Shown here: piece by piece, positions 1 through 9,574 of the stretch
How the letters are laid out: the number at the start of each line of letters is the position of its first letter
Numbering within the stretch: position 1 is the first letter of the stretch
From: Dyella ginsengisoli LA-4
GTDB lineage: Bacteria; Pseudomonadota; Gammaproteobacteria; Xanthomonadales; Rhodanobacteraceae
DNA: 64,000 bases
Assembly (NCBI RefSeq): GCF_000334915.1
Contig: NZ_AMSF01000016.1
Location: 62,001 to 126,000 of the forward strand
Direction: 5' to 3'
The notes under the pieces: model-generated
What the model was told of the DNA's origin: nothing
What the model saw: only the letters and a program-made list of their open reading frames with translations
The model's database searches: none
Translations under genes and position numbers: made by a program

Positions 1-2
1 TG

Positions 3-50
3 TGGCTGTCCCACCGCGAATCCGCACGCTACCGCAACCGGCACGACTGA
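3..50 (+). CDS. C-terminal tail of an unidentified protein (partial)
   Basis: The first bases read as the last 15 codons of a gene that starts before the window, ending WLSHRESARYRNRHD and a TGA. Nearly all third codon positions are G or C, as in the neighbouring real genes, which is the only support for coding. Too little remains to name a family. It lies 50 nt before the next gene on the same strand and could be its upstream operon partner. Confidence 0.3.
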   Translation, partial: WLSHRESARYRNRHD

Positions 51-100
51 GGTCCATGCGCTAACGTGCACAGCCTGGACCATCATCGCGAGATCCCAGC

Positions 101-781
101 ATGTCCCTGTTTCCCAAGTACCCTGCGATGCAGCCGCTGCCCTACCGGAAGCCGACCGAAGGGCGCGACTACTGGGTGGTGGACGACGTGCTGCCGAACC
201 CGGACGAGGTCCGCCAGCGCTGCCTGGCGAAGACCGACTGGGAGTATGGCTATCCGACCACGGGCGAGGTGTGGCCGGGCATGCGCGCGAATGAAGCACT
301 GCTGCCGGCCGAGCTGGAGGCACTGGAGGCGCGGGTCCGCCAGCTCACGGACGCCAAACGCCTGTGGGTGGGGCAGACCGAGGACGGCCTCAAGCTCAAC
401 CACAACGTGGTGCAGGTGGTGGGGTCGCTGGAAGGCGCGGTCAAGCCGCACACCGATTCGCTCAACCTGTGCCGCTACGCCGCGGTGATCTACCTCAACC
501 CCGACGTGCCGGAACGCTGCGGCACCAGCTTTTTCCGCCAGCGGATGCCCAACGGCCAGCTGGCCGGCAACATGGTGATGCCGCCGCACCGCAACCTGGT
601 GGACGCGCTGGGCAATCGTTTCGTCGCACCCACGGCCTTCGTCGAGGACGTGCGCGTGCCGCACCGCTACAACCGCCTGCTGCTGTACAAGCCCAACATC
701 ATCCACAGCGCCAGCAGCTACTGGGGCATGGAGGACGCAGCCTCCAAGCGCATGACCGCGCTGTTTTTCTGGATGGCCTGA
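101..781 (+). CDS. DUF6445-type protein, 2OG-Fe(II) oxygenase-like
   Basis: 226 aa soluble protein without a signal peptide. It resembles the DUF6445 family, whose members have a double-stranded beta-helix fold like 2-oxoglutarate/Fe(II) oxygenases. A possible iron-binding triad is visible: H117 and D119 in KPHTDS and H202 in IIHSASSYWG. Basic residues follow in the last strand, but a clear RxS 2OG-binding pair is not obvious, so catalytic activity is not certain. Related genes often sit near tryptophan halogenase and SapC-like genes in Xanthomonadales, but none is visible here. It faces the next gene, another oxygenase, across a short hairpin. Substrate unknown. Confidence 0.7.
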   Translation: MSLFPKYPAMQPLPYRKPTEGRDYWVVDDVLPNPDEVRQRCLAKTDWEYGYPTTGEVWPGMRANEALLPAELEALEARVRQLTDAKRLWVGQTEDGLKLNHNVVQVVGSLEGAVKPHTDSLNLCRYAAVIYLNPDVPERCGTSFFRQRMPNGQLAGNMVMPPHRNLVDALGNRFVAPTAFVEDVRVPHRYNRLLLYKPNIIHSASSYWGMEDAASKRMTALFFWMA

Positions 782-788
782 ATGCGCA

Positions 789-810
789 ACGGGGAGCCTG
801 TGCTCCCCGT
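789..810. terminator. Hairpin between convergent genes
   Basis: A perfect 9-bp stem (ACGGGGAGC / GCTCCCCGT, loop CTGT) lies 8 nt after the stop of the DUF6445 gene and 30 nt before the stop of the convergent oxygenase gene. There is no U-run, so it is a candidate bidirectional 3'-end structure rather than a textbook intrinsic terminator. Confidence 0.5.
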
Positions 811-839
811 CGCGCCGGCACCACGCGGAAGCGGAAGGC

Positions 840-1775
840 TCAGATCAGCTTGATCTCGCGCAGGCGCTGCATCAGGTACTCGTGCGAGGTCATCGAGGTG
901 TCGTAACGGCTCGGGTTGTCCGGCGTCACGCACTGCGGCACCGGGTCGAGCACCACGTCCGGATTCGGATGCAGGAAGAACGGCACCGAGTAGCGCGGCT
1001 TGCGCGCGTTGTCGTTCTGCGGGTTCACCACCCGATGCGTGGTGGACGGGTACACGTGGTTGGTCAGCCGCTGCAGCATGTCGCCGATGTTCACCACGAT
1101 GGCGTCGCCCCGGGTGGTGATCGGCAGCCACTGGCCCTCGCGGGTCAGCACCTCCAGCCCTTCGGCGCTCGCCCCCACCAGCAGGGTGATGAAGTTGATG
1201 TCCTCGTGGGCACCGGCGCGCACGTTGGGGATGTTGTCCTCGGTGATCGGCGGGTAATGAATGGGCCGCAGGATCGAATTGCCCTGGTCGGTCTTGTCCT
1301 CGAAGTAGTTCTCCGGCAGGCCGATGTGCAGGGCCAGCGCGCGGAGCACGCGGGTGCCGAGCTGGTCGAGCGCCTCGAACAGGCCGTAGCCGTATGCCTT
1401 GAAGTTAGGCACTTCCTCCGGCCACAGGTTCGGCGGCATCACGTCGGCGAACTTCGAATCGCGCGGAATCTCGCGCCCGACGTGCCAGAACTCCTTGAGG
1501 TCCGGGTAACTGCTGTCCTTGGCCGTTTCCACCTTGAACGGGGTGTAGCCGCGCGCGCCGCCGGACCCGGGCACGTGATACTTCATCTTGGTTTCGGCCG
1601 GCAGCGCGAAGAAGCGCTTGAAGGCATCGTAGGCACCGTCGACCAGTGCCGGATCGATGCCGTGGCCGCTGATGCAGCAGAAGCCGAATTCACGGTAGGC
1701 GGCGCCCAGCTCGGCGACGAAGGCGTCGCGGTCGGTGTCGTAGCGGCGGATGTCGAGGGTGGGAACGTTCTTCAC
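840..1775 (-). CDS. Isopenicillin N synthase-family 2OG-Fe(II) dioxygenase
   Basis: 311 aa, the usual length for this family of non-haem iron oxygenases, which includes isopenicillin N synthase, ACC oxidase and plant and bacterial 2OG oxygenases. The N-terminal DIOX_N part (about 1-120) contains GFCCISGHGI. The C-terminal 2OG-FeII domain shows the full active site: H190 and D192 (AHED), H247 (THRVVNP), and the 2OG-binding R261/S263 pair (RYSVPF). With the RxS pair present, a 2OG-dependent hydroxylase or oxidase is more likely than a true IPNS. Cytosolic; substrate not predictable. It is transcribed alone, about 100 nt from the end of glmM. Confidence 0.85.
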   Translation of the reverse strand: MKNVPTLDIRRYDTDRDAFVAELGAAYREFGFCCISGHGIDPALVDGAYDAFKRFFALPAETKMKYHVPGSGGARGYTPFKVETAKDSSYPDLKEFWHVGREIPRDSKFADVMPPNLWPEEVPNFKAYGYGLFEALDQLGTRVLRALALHIGLPENYFEDKTDQGNSILRPIHYPPITEDNIPNVRAGAHEDINFITLLVGASAEGLEVLTREGQWLPITTRGDAIVVNIGDMLQRLTNHVYPSTTHRVVNPQNDNARKPRYSVPFFLHPNPDVVLDPVPQCVTPDNPSRYDTSMTSHEYLMQRLREIKLI

Positions 1776-1878
1776 TTTGTCTGACTCCAGGTTGGCGTGC
1801 GGTCGATTTCATCCGCCACCGCATCGGGCGGGGCACGTCGGGCCATTCCATGGCGACCTGGATACAGCTAGAGCAGGC

Positions 1879-3261
1879 TCACGAGCGTTCGGCGACGGAT
1901 TTTACGACGTCTGCCAGGCTCTGTGCCAAAGCCTTCACTTCATCGGCATCGGCGCCCTCGACGGTGATGCGCACCACCGGCTCGGTGCCCGATGCGCGCA
2001 GGAACACCCGGCCGCGGCCCGCCATCTGCTGCTGGGCTGCGTCGACGGCCGCCGCCACCTCCGCATCGTCCAGCACGGCCTTGGCGTTGCCGCTGAAGCG
2101 CACGTTGAGCATTACCTGGGGCAACTTCGCCAGCCCGGCGCGGGCCTGCACCAGATCCTGGCCCGACTCGGCCAGCGCCTCGAGCACGGCGAGCGCGGCG
2201 ACGATGCCGTCGCCGGTGGTGGCGCGGTCCAGGCACAGCACGTGGCCGGAGGTTTCACCGCCGAGCACGCCATCGTGCGCGCGCAGCTGCTGCAGCACGT
2301 AGCGATCGCCCACGTTGGCGCGCACCAGCGGCACACCCATCGCGGCGAGCGCCTTCTCCAGCCCGTAGTTGCTCATCAGAGTGCCGACCACCGGCCCCTT
2401 CAGCTCGCCCTTGGCCTGCCAGGCGCGGGCGAGCACGTAGAGGATGTCGTCGCCGTCCGCGAGCGCACCGGTGCGGTCCACCATCAACACGCGGTCGCCG
2501 TCGCCGTCGAAGGCGATGCCCAGATCCGCCTCCCGCTCGACCACCGCCTTCTGCAGCGCTCCGGGATGCGTGGAACCGACATCACGGTTGATGTTGAAGC
2601 CGTCCGGGGCATCGCCGATGGTGAAGACCTCGGCACCGAGCTCGGCGAACACCTTCGGTGCGACCTGGTAGGTCGCGCCATGCGCGCAGTCGAGCACGAT
2701 CTTCATGCCGTGCAGGCTGAGCTCTTCCGGCACCGTCGCCTTGCAGGATTCCGCGTAGCGGGCCACGGCGTTGTCGATGCGGGTCGCCTTGCCCAATTGA
2801 TCCGACGGCACGGTGGTGAACTCGCGCTCCAGCTCGGCCTCGATCGCCAGTTCCACCTCGTCGGGCAGCTTCTCGCCGGTGGCGGAGAAGAACTTGATGC
2901 CGTTGTCGTCGAACGGGTTGTGCGAGGCGCTGATAACGATGCCGGCCACGGCGCGCAGCGAGCGGGTGAGGAAGGCTACCGCCGGGGTCGGCAGCGGGCC
3001 CAGCAGCCGCACGTCCACACCGGCGGCCACCAGCCCCGCCTCGAGCGCGGATTCGAACATGTAGCCGGAGATGCGCGTGTCCTTGCCGATCACCACCGCC
3101 GGATGCTTCGGCACCTGTCCGCCGGGGATGCTCGGCTTGGCGCGGGCGGCGAGTACCGTTCCTGCGGCGCGGCCGAGGCGCAGCATGAAGTCGGCGCTGA
3201 TCGGCCACTGTCCGGCCCGGCCACGGATGCCGTCGGTACCGAAGTACTTGCGCTGGGTCAT
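1879..3261 (-). CDS. glmM: Phosphoglucosamine mutase
   Basis: 460 aa enzyme converting glucosamine-6-phosphate to glucosamine-1-phosphate on the way to UDP-GlcNAc for peptidoglycan and LPS. The protein opens with [11 protein letters not shown], carries the catalytic serine S113 in SASHNP, the metal loop DGDGDR near residue 255 and the phosphate-binding RASGTEP near the C-terminus. The ATG at 3261 is chosen because the family starts exactly there and AAGGA lies 8 nt upstream; the open frame further upstream runs into folP. It lies 61 nt downstream of folP on the same strand, the common folP-glmM arrangement. Confidence 0.97.
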   Translation of the reverse strand: MTQRKYFGTDGIRGRAGQWPISADFMLRLGRAAGTVLAARAKPSIPGGQVPKHPAVVIGKDTRISGYMFESALEAGLVAAGVDVRLLGPLPTPAVAFLTRSLRAVAGIVISASHNPFDDNGIKFFSATGEKLPDEVELAIEAELEREFTTVPSDQLGKATRIDNAVARYAESCKATVPEELSLHGMKIVLDCAHGATYQVAPKVFAELGAEVFTIGDAPDGFNINRDVGSTHPGALQKAVVEREADLGIAFDGDGDRVLMVDRTGALADGDDILYVLARAWQAKGELKGPVVGTLMSNYGLEKALAAMGVPLVRANVGDRYVLQQLRAHDGVLGGETSGHVLCLDRATTGDGIVAALAVLEALAESGQDLVQARAGLAKLPQVMLNVRFSGNAKAVLDDAEVAAAVDAAQQQMAGRGRVFLRASGTEPVVRITVEGADADEVKALAQSLADVVKSVAERS

Positions 3262-3322
3262 GCAGATGTCCTTGAAGCCTGGAAGTGATGTCGGGCCGTC
3301 ATCGCCCGGCGGTGGGGGAAGA

Positions 3323-4234
3323 TCACTCGTCGTCCGGCCAGCGCGGCATCGACGGGGCCGGCTCCCTGCGCCGCGCCGGGCGGTTCGCATCCACGGCGTG
3401 CCATACCGCCAGCGCATCGACGGTGGCCTGCACGTCGTGCACGCGCACCAGCTTTGCGCCCTGCTGCACGGCGATGAGCGCCGCGGCGACCGAACCGGCA
3501 GCGCGGTCCGCCGGTGCGGTGCGCCCGGTGATCGTGCCGATCATCGACTTGCGCGAGAGCCCGGCGTACACGCCGCTGCCCAGGTCGGTGAAGCGCTGCA
3601 GGTCGCGCAGCAGCTCGAGGTTGTGTTCCAGCGTCTTGCCGAAGCCGAAGCCCGGATCGACCAGTACCTTGCGCTTGTCGATGCCCGACAGTTCGCAGGC
3701 GAACAGGCGATCGGCGAGGAAGCGGTGCACCTCGCCGACCACGTCGTCGTAATGGGGATCGTCCTGCATGCCGCGCGGCTCGCCCTGCATGTGCATGATG
3801 CACACCGGCACGCCCAGCGCGGAGGCGGCATCGAGTGCCCCCTCGCGGCGCAGCGCATACACATCGTTGATCATGCCGGCGCCGGCGGCTACCGCGGCAC
3901 GCATCACCGCAGGCTTGGAAGTGTCGATCGAGATCGGCTTGTCGGTGCGCGCAGCCAGCGCCTCGATCACCGGCAACACGCGCGCCAGTTCGTCCTGCTC
4001 CGACACGTCGGCCGCACCCGGCCGGGTCGATTCGCCGCCGACATCGAGCATGTCGGCGCCCTGCGCCACCATCGCCAGGCCGTGCGCCACGGCGGCATCG
4101 AGATTGGCGTAGAGGCCGCCGTCGGAAAACGAATCGGGCGTGACGTTGAGGATGCCGACCACGCGCGGCCGGTCCAGCGTGAGCGGACGGCCGCTGCAGT
4201 CGAGCACGGTGGCGAACAGGTCGGCGGCGGACAT
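3323..4234 (-). CDS. folP: Dihydropteroate synthase
   Basis: 303 aa TIM-barrel enzyme that joins p-aminobenzoate to dihydropterin pyrophosphate in folate synthesis; target of sulfonamides. Signature loops are present: [14 protein letters not shown] (28-40), [11 protein letters not shown] (64-74) and DPGFGFGKT. The start at 4234 gives the family N-terminus and lies 8 nt downstream of the orn stop, so orn-folP-glmM probably form one transcription unit. In enterics folP sits with ftsH instead of orn. No abnormal residue is visible in the sulfonamide-contacting loops, though resistance cannot be judged by eye. Confidence 0.96.
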   Translation of the reverse strand: MSAADLFATVLDCSGRPLTLDRPRVVGILNVTPDSFSDGGLYANLDAAVAHGLAMVAQGADMLDVGGESTRPGAADVSEQDELARVLPVIEALAARTDKPISIDTSKPAVMRAAVAAGAGMINDVYALRREGALDAASALGVPVCIMHMQGEPRGMQDDPHYDDVVGEVHRFLADRLFACELSGIDKRKVLVDPGFGFGKTLEHNLELLRDLQRFTDLGSGVYAGLSRKSMIGTITGRTAPADRAAGSVAAALIAVQQGAKLVRVHDVQATVDALAVWHAVDANRPARRREPAPSMPRWPDDE

Positions 4235-4242
4235 GGCCGGCT

Positions 4243-4800
4243 TCAGCCCGCGCCGCCCAGCGCGCCCATGTGCTGGCGGTAGTAGCGCAGCTCGTCGATG
4301 GAGTCGCGGATGTCCGACAGCGCGGTGTGCGCCGAGTCCTTGCTGAACCCCTTGCCCACGGACGGCGCCCAGCGCCGGGCCAGCTCCTTGAGCGTGGACA
4401 CGTCGAGGTTGCGGTAGTGGAAGTAGCGCTCCAGCTGCGGCATCTGGCGGTGCAGGAAGCGGCGATCCTGGCAGATCGAGTTGCCGCACATCGGCGACTT
4501 GCCGGCCGGCACCCAGGCCTTGAGGAATTCCACCGTCGCCTGTTCGGCCTTGGCGTGGTCGGCGTTGGATTCGAGCACCTGCTGCCAGAGTCCGGAGCGG
4601 CTGTGCTGGTTGCGGTTCCAGCTGTCCATCGCTTCGAGCCGATCGAGCTCGTGGCGGATGGCGAACACCGGCCCTTCGGCGAGGATGTTGAGATCCTTGT
4701 CGGTGACGACGGTGGCGATCTCCAGGATGGAGTCGGCATCCGTGTCGAGGCCGGTCATTTCCAGATCGATCCAGATCAGGTTGTCGTTGTCTTGGCTCAT
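4243..4800 (-). CDS. orn: Oligoribonuclease
   Basis: 185 aa DEDDh 3'-5' exonuclease that degrades 2-5 nt RNAs and pGpG, the breakdown product of cyclic-di-GMP, and is essential in many gammaproteobacteria. The catalytic residues fall at the same positions as in the E. coli enzyme: D12 and E14 ([10 protein letters not shown]), H158 and D163 (HTALSD). The start at 4800 is preceded by GGGAGGG at a good distance. Because the window also encodes a diguanylate cyclase at 26870, this enzyme would complete c-di-GMP turnover. First gene of the orn-folP-glmM block; divergent from sbcB with only 67 nt between starts. Confidence 0.97.
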   Translation of the reverse strand: MSQDNDNLIWIDLEMTGLDTDADSILEIATVVTDKDLNILAEGPVFAIRHELDRLEAMDSWNRNQHSRSGLWQQVLESNADHAKAEQATVEFLKAWVPAGKSPMCGNSICQDRRFLHRQMPQLERYFHYRNLDVSTLKELARRWAPSVGKGFSKDSAHTALSDIRDSIDELRYYRQHMGALGGAG

Positions 4801-4855
4801 GTGCCCTCCCGGGCTGCGGATTCTAGCAGCAGGCATGCCACACGCCGCCCCATGC

Positions 4856-4861
4856 GATGAT
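4856..4861 (+). promoter_or_regulatory. -10-like hexamer directly before sbcB
   Basis: GATGAT matches four of six bases of TATAAT and ends 6 nt before the sbcB ATG. No Shine-Dalgarno sequence precedes that ATG, so the transcript may be leaderless. A good -35 box is not visible at 16-18 nt upstream. Confidence 0.3.
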
Positions 4862-4867
4862 CTCCGG

Positions 4868-6313
4868 ATGCAGACCTTCTTCTGGCATGACTACGAAACC
4901 TTCGGCGCGGACAGCCGGCGGGACCGGCCGGTGCAGTTCGCCGGCATCCGCACCACCATGGAACTGGAAATCGTCGGCGAGCCGGTGATGTTCTTCGGCA
5001 AACCGCCCAGCGATGCCCTGCCCCACCCCGAGGCCTGCCTGATCACCGGCATCACGCCGCAGCAGGCCGAGCGCGAGGGCGTGATCGAGGCCGAATTCGC
5101 CGCCCGCGTGCACGAGCAGCTGGCCGAACCGGGCACCTGCGGCGTGGGCTACAACTCGCTGCGCTTCGACGACGAGGTCACGCGGCAGCTGCTGTACCGC
5201 AACTTCTACGATCCCTACGGCCGCGAGTGGGAAAACGGCAATTCGCGCTGGGACCTGATCGACCTGGTGCGCATGTGCGAGGCACTGCGTCCGGAAGGCA
5301 TCGCTTGGCCGACCCGCGAGGACGGATCGCCCAGCTTCAAGCTGGAACACCTGGCCCAGGCCAACCACCTGCAGCAGGAACGGGCGCACGACGCGCTGTC
5401 GGACGTGCACGCGCTGATCGACCTGGCCCGCCTCATCCGCGTGCGGCAACCCAGGCTGTGGGACTGGCACTTCGCCCTGCGCCGCAAGCAGCGCGTGTTC
5501 GAACTGCTCGACGTGGCCGGCATGACGCCGCTGGTTCACGTGTCCTCGCGCTACCCGGCCAGCCAGCACTGCCTGACCCTGATCGCCCCGCTGGCATTGC
5601 ACCCGGCCCGTCCGGGCGAGGTGATCGTCTACGACCTGCGCCACGATCCCGAAGAGCTGATCGCGCTGGACGTGGAGGACATCGCCGATCGCGTGTTCAC
5701 CGCCCGCGCCGACCTGCCCGAGGGCGTCGAGCGCATCGCGCTGCGCACCGTGCGCGCCAACCGCGCGCCGGCACTGGCACCGCTGTCGGTGCTCAAGGGC
5801 GCGGACCTGGATCGCCTGCAGCTCGACGTCGATCGCTGCCTCGGCCACGCAGTCACCCTGCGCGACGCCACCGGACTGCGTGACAAGGTGCAGCGCCTGT
5901 TCAAGCAGGCGGCAGCGATGCCGCCGGCGGAGGATCCGGAGCTGGCGCTGTACGACGGCTTCCTGCCGGACGCGGACAAGCGACGACTCACCGACGTGCG
6001 TGGCACGCCAGCCGAGGCGCTGGCCACGGCCGGAATCACCTTCCGCGACCCGCGCTACACCGAGCTGCTGTTCCGCTATCGCGCGCGCAACTGGCCGCAG
6101 ACGCTCAACGTGGAGGAGCAGGACCGGTGGCAAGCCTTCCGGCGCGACCGGCTGACCCGTCACACCCCGCTGACCGGCCTCACCCTGGACGACTACTTCA
6201 CCCGCCTCGAGCAGATGCGGCACGATCCCGCGCTGGCGGAGCGACGTCCCCTGCTCGACCAGCTCGAAGCCTGGGGCCGCCAGCTCGCCGCCGAACTCCA
6301 ACCGCTCGCCTGA
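4868..6313 (+). CDS. sbcB: Exodeoxyribonuclease I
   Basis: 481 aa DEDDh exonuclease that digests single-stranded DNA 3' to 5' and acts in mismatch repair and recombination. The protein follows E. coli ExoI along its whole length: HDYETFG with catalytic D8 and E10, [47 protein letters not shown] carrying the late His/Asp pair, then the SH3-like and helical domains ending in [10 protein letters not shown]. The open frame extends further 5', but family alignment starts at this ATG. Divergent from orn; it is followed 11 nt later by the DUF2461 gene on the same strand. Confidence 0.97.
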   Translation: MQTFFWHDYETFGADSRRDRPVQFAGIRTTMELEIVGEPVMFFGKPPSDALPHPEACLITGITPQQAEREGVIEAEFAARVHEQLAEPGTCGVGYNSLRFDDEVTRQLLYRNFYDPYGREWENGNSRWDLIDLVRMCEALRPEGIAWPTREDGSPSFKLEHLAQANHLQQERAHDALSDVHALIDLARLIRVRQPRLWDWHFALRRKQRVFELLDVAGMTPLVHVSSRYPASQHCLTLIAPLALHPARPGEVIVYDLRHDPEELIALDVEDIADRVFTARADLPEGVERIALRTVRANRAPALAPLSVLKGADLDRLQLDVDRCLGHAVTLRDATGLRDKVQRLFKQAAAMPPAEDPELALYDGFLPDADKRRLTDVRGTPAEALATAGITFRDPRYTELLFRYRARNWPQTLNVEEQDRWQAFRRDRLTRHTPLTGLTLDDYFTRLEQMRHDPALAERRPLLDQLEAWGRQLAAELQPLA

Positions 6314-6324
6314 CCGATCCGCCG

Positions 6325-7011
6325 ATGCCCACCACCTACTTTTCGCCCGCGACCTTCCGCTTCCTCAAGGCCCTGGACCGCAACAACAGCCGCGAGTGGT
6401 TCCTCGACCACAAGAAGGACTACGAGCAGCACGTACGCGAGCCTTTCCTCGCCCTGATCGCCGACATGCAGGCGCCGCTGACGAAGATCAGCCCGCACTA
6501 CCGCGCCGACGCCCGCAAGAACGGCGGCTCGCTGTTCCGCATCCACCGCGACACGCGCTTCTCGAACAACAAGCTGCCCTACAAGCCCTGGCAGGGCGCG
6601 CGGTTCTTCCACGAGCGACGGCACCAGATCGCCGCGCCCTCGTTCTACGTGCACATCCAGCCGGGCGACTGCTTCGCCGGCGGCGGCATGTGGCACCCCG
6701 AGCCGGACGACCTCAAGCGCATCCGCGCCTTCATCGCCGACAACCCCGCCGCGTGGAAGAAGGCCACCCGGAGCAAGGCGTTCCGGGACCGCTTCGAGTT
6801 CTGGGGCGAGTCGCTGACCCGCCCGCCGCGCGGCTTCGATCCGGCCCACGAGCTGATCGACGACCTCAAGCGCAAGGATTTCGCCGCCGGCCAGGGCTTC
6901 GACGAGGCGCTGGCCTGTTCGCCGCAATTGCTGCCCACGCTGGTGGACATCTATCGCCATCTCGCGCCGCTGAACGACTATCTGTGTGCGGCGCAGGAAT
7001 TGGACTTCTAG
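6325..7011 (+). CDS. DUF2461 domain protein
   Basis: 228 aa, almost entirely one DUF2461 domain (TIGR02453 type), a widespread family of unknown function. Conserved features include FLKALDRNNSREWF at the start, LFRIHRDTRFSNNKLPYK in the middle, and SFYVHIQPGDCFAGGGMW. No signal peptide or membrane segment. Starts 11 nt after the sbcB stop, so probably cotranscribed, but this does not by itself show a role in DNA repair. Confidence 0.85.
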   Translation: MPTTYFSPATFRFLKALDRNNSREWFLDHKKDYEQHVREPFLALIADMQAPLTKISPHYRADARKNGGSLFRIHRDTRFSNNKLPYKPWQGARFFHERRHQIAAPSFYVHIQPGDCFAGGGMWHPEPDDLKRIRAFIADNPAAWKKATRSKAFRDRFEFWGESLTRPPRGFDPAHELIDDLKRKDFAAGQGFDEALACSPQLLPTLVDIYRHLAPLNDYLCAAQELDF

Positions 7012-7048
7012 GTAAGCGCGAAAAATACGGCCGCCTAGCCGAAGAGCA

Positions 7049-7112
7049 TCGCGACTGAAGTCGCTCCTACAGGGGCGAGGTGGCGGTTTGTGGGAGGGGC
7101 TTCAGCCCCGAC
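7049..7112. repeat. REPIN: inverted pair of REP palindromes
   Basis: Two short palindromes face each other. The left one is GCGACTGAAGTCGC followed by TCCTACA; the right one is GGGGCTTCAGCCCC preceded by TGTGGGA. The conserved tail (CTCCTACA / TGTGGGAG) outside a variable hairpin is the hallmark of REP elements in Pseudomonas and Xanthomonas relatives, and an inverted pair is a REPIN. Such elements are mobilised in trans by a RAYT transposase, which is not in this window. The right-hand palindrome overlaps the end of the MHS transporter gene and contains its TGA stop. Confidence 0.75.
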
Positions 7113-8418
7113 GCTTTCCCGCGGTGCGGCGGCCCGACCGCAGCCCCATGGCAACTCCCATTGCCGCCAGCGCGGCCAGCGCCACGTAATACGCCGGCGC
7201 CAGTGGACCGAGGCCCTTCAGCAGCGCACTGATCAGCGGCGGCGTGATGCCGCCGAACACGGCGTACGCCACGTTGTAGGAGAACGACAGGCCGCTGAAA
7301 CGCACCGCCGGCGGGAAGGCCTGCACCATCACCGTGGGCACCACCCCGACCACGCCCACGCAGAACCCGGCCAGCGCATACAGCGGCAGGAAATGCGTCG
7401 CACCATGGTCCAGGTCCGCATACAGGCCCAGGGCGGCGAGCGCCAGCACCACCGCCCCGCCGCCCAGCGTCCGCGCCACGCCGAACCGGTCGGCCAGCAC
7501 GCCGTAGACCAGGCAACCGGCCGCCAGCATCGCCGACGCGACGCTGTTGCCGAGGAACGCCTCCGCGGCTGGTCGATGGAACACGGTCTGCACCAGCGTC
7601 GGGGTCATCAGGATCACCACCACGATCGCCGCGGTGAGCGTCCAGGTCACCGCCATCGAGCGCAGCACCGCACCGGGGTGTCCGCGCAGCACGCGCTTCA
7701 GCGGCAGCCCGTCGGCCAGCGCCCGTCGCGCCTGCATCGCCTCGAACACCGGTGTCTCGCGCAGCCAGCGCCGCAGCCACACCGCGACGAAACCGAACAC
7801 GCCGCCGAGCAGGAACGGCAGCCGCCAGCCCCAGGCCATCAGTTCGGCGTGGCCCAGCCGCTGGTTGATCGCCGCGGTCAGCAGCGAGCCGATCAGGATC
7901 CCCACGGTCAGCCCCGAGGTCAGGCTGGCGCAGGCAAAGCCGACCCGCGAGGGCGGCACGTGCTCGGCGACGAACACCCAGGCGCCCGGCACCTCGCCGC
8001 CCACCGCGATGCCCTGCAAGACGCGCAGCACGAGCAGCAGCACCGGTGCCAGCAGGCCGATCTGCGCGTACACCGGCAGCAGGCCGATCAGCAGAGTTGG
8101 CAGGGCCATCAGGAACACGCTGAGCGCGAACATCCGCTTGCACCCCAGCAGGTCGCCGTAGTGAGCTATCACGATGCCGCCCAGCGGTCGTGCCAGGTAG
8201 CCGGCGGCGAAAATGCCGTACACCTGCAGCTGCGCCAGCCACGGCGACGTGCCCTGTGGGAAGAACAGCTCGCTCAGCGGCAGCGCGAGGAACACGAACA
8301 CCACGAAGTCGTAGAACTCCAGCGCTCCCCCCAGCGCGGCCAGGGCCAGGGTCTTGATGTCGGACCGGCCGAGGCGGTCGGCGGCAGGCGTGGGGCCAGC
8401 GGCAACGGGACTGCGCAT
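7102..8418 (-). CDS. MHS-type MFS transporter (metabolite:H+ symporter)
   Basis: 438 aa with about 12 hydrophobic segments, inner membrane. GALEFYDFVVFVFLALPL in TM1, ARPLGGIVIAHYGDLLGCKR in loop 2-3 and LRVLQGIAVGGEVPGA are typical of the metabolite:H+ symporter family (ProP, ShiA, KgtP, citrate carriers). The substrate cannot be told from sequence; a dicarboxylate, citrate, osmolyte or shikimate are all possible. Its stop codon lies inside a REP palindrome, so the last codons were probably remodelled by insertion of the repeat. Divergent from the secreted lipase-like gene, with 293 nt between. Confidence 0.85.
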   Translation of the reverse strand: MRSPVAAGPTPAADRLGRSDIKTLALAALGGALEFYDFVVFVFLALPLSELFFPQGTSPWLAQLQVYGIFAAGYLARPLGGIVIAHYGDLLGCKRMFALSVFLMALPTLLIGLLPVYAQIGLLAPVLLLVLRVLQGIAVGGEVPGAWVFVAEHVPPSRVGFACASLTSGLTVGILIGSLLTAAINQRLGHAELMAWGWRLPFLLGGVFGFVAVWLRRWLRETPVFEAMQARRALADGLPLKRVLRGHPGAVLRSMAVTWTLTAAIVVVILMTPTLVQTVFHRPAAEAFLGNSVASAMLAAGCLVYGVLADRFGVARTLGGGAVVLALAALGLYADLDHGATHFLPLYALAGFCVGVVGVVPTVMVQAFPPAVRFSGLSFSYNVAYAVFGGITPPLISALLKGLGPLAPAYYVALAALAAMGVAMGLRSGRRTAGKRRG

Positions 8419-8711
8419 GCGGAGCGGAACTCGCGTCGGAACAGGCGCGACACCTTACCCGAAGCGCCGGCGTGTGACGCGCCGCACCTTTCTGCCGCTG
8501 TGCGTCAAGACCGCGGTCATATCCCACTGCTAGCCTCCATTCGCTGCCGCATGGTCAGGGGTGATCGCGGCGGCAGTCGGTGCCCTCGGGGGAGGCGCCA
8601 CATGCCATGGTCGACCTGCCGCAAGCCACGGATGGTCTGTCTCGCCCGTGCCTGCGTCCGCAGGCGATCCCACGCGCGGCCGCCAAGGCCGCTTCGCAAG
8701 GGAGAGACAAT

Positions 8712-9569
8712 GTGAAACGCATGATGCTGATGGGGGCGCTGGCGCTGGCCAGCGCGGGGGTGCAGGCTGCCACCGGAGTGGCGCTGGTGCACGGCACGGG
8801 GAAGCAGACCGATGCCTACAACAATTACTGGCAGTCGGACATGGTCGAGGGCATCCGCAAGGGATTGGCCGATCCGAACAACCTGCTGGTGGTGAACTGC
8901 GATTTCGACCAGTACATGTGGGACGACCGCGCGGCCGGCTGCCTCGCCGGCCAGCTCACCAGCTTCATCCAGAACCGCAACATCGACCGCCTGATCGTGA
9001 TCACGCACTCCAACGGCGGCAACGTGATGCGCTGGATCCTGTCCAACCCGACCTACGACGCGCGCTATCCGGCGATCATCCAGCGCGTCGTCAAGGTGGA
9101 TGCGATCGCACCGTCCAGCGCGGGCACGCCGCTGGCCGACGCGGTGATCGCCGGCAACGTGTTCGAGAGCGCGCTGGGCTGGCTGCTCGGCTACAAGACC
9201 GACGCGGTACGCCAGCAGCAGGTCGGCTGGATGGCCGTCTACAACCAGCAGTATCTGCTGGGCACCTCCGGCCGCCCCGCCCTGCCGGTGCCGTTCCGCG
9301 ACGTGGTCGGCACCGACGTGGTGTCTGCCGTGTGGTCCAGCCAGGCCTACTGCGGCGGCTATACGCAGAGCGTGGGACTGGAGATCACCCAGAACTGGCT
9401 GAGCAGCTGCTCGGACGGCTTCATCGAGTGCTCCAGCGCGCAGGCCGCGGGCACGCTCTGGTTCAAGGACAAGACCCGCACCAGCGGCGGCCAGGTGCTG
9501 AACCACAACCAGAGCCGGCGCGCCTGCTTCGGCCTGCCTTCCATCCTCGCCAACGACCTGAAGGGGTGA
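8712..9569 (+). CDS. Secreted lipase-like alpha/beta hydrolase
   Basis: 285 aa with a signal peptide of about 19 residues (start KRMMLMGALALA, cleavage near VQA-A). The GTG at 8712 is chosen because GGGAGAG lies just upstream and the signal peptide starts there. The nucleophile elbow is ITHSNGGN with S100: a THSxGG form in place of the classic GHSxGG. The oxyanion region VALVHGTG follows the signal peptide directly. Several cysteines suggest disulfides outside the cytoplasm. Acid and histidine residues cannot be assigned with certainty. Six nt downstream begins a DUF4785 gene, likely cotranscribed. Lipase, esterase or a related acyl hydrolase; substrate unknown. Confidence 0.7.
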   Translation: MKRMMLMGALALASAGVQAATGVALVHGTGKQTDAYNNYWQSDMVEGIRKGLADPNNLLVVNCDFDQYMWDDRAAGCLAGQLTSFIQNRNIDRLIVITHSNGGNVMRWILSNPTYDARYPAIIQRVVKVDAIAPSSAGTPLADAVIAGNVFESALGWLLGYKTDAVRQQQVGWMAVYNQQYLLGTSGRPALPVPFRDVVGTDVVSAVWSSQAYCGGYTQSVGLEITQNWLSSCSDGFIECSSAQAAGTLWFKDKTRTSGGQVLNHNQSRRACFGLPSILANDLKG

Positions 9570-9574
9570 TCGCG

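Noticed and set aside
1750-3288. 512-codon forward open frame over glmM
   Set aside because: Antisense shadow in high-GC DNA; product is His/Arg/Gln-rich with no domain, while the reverse strand holds an unmistakable glmM.
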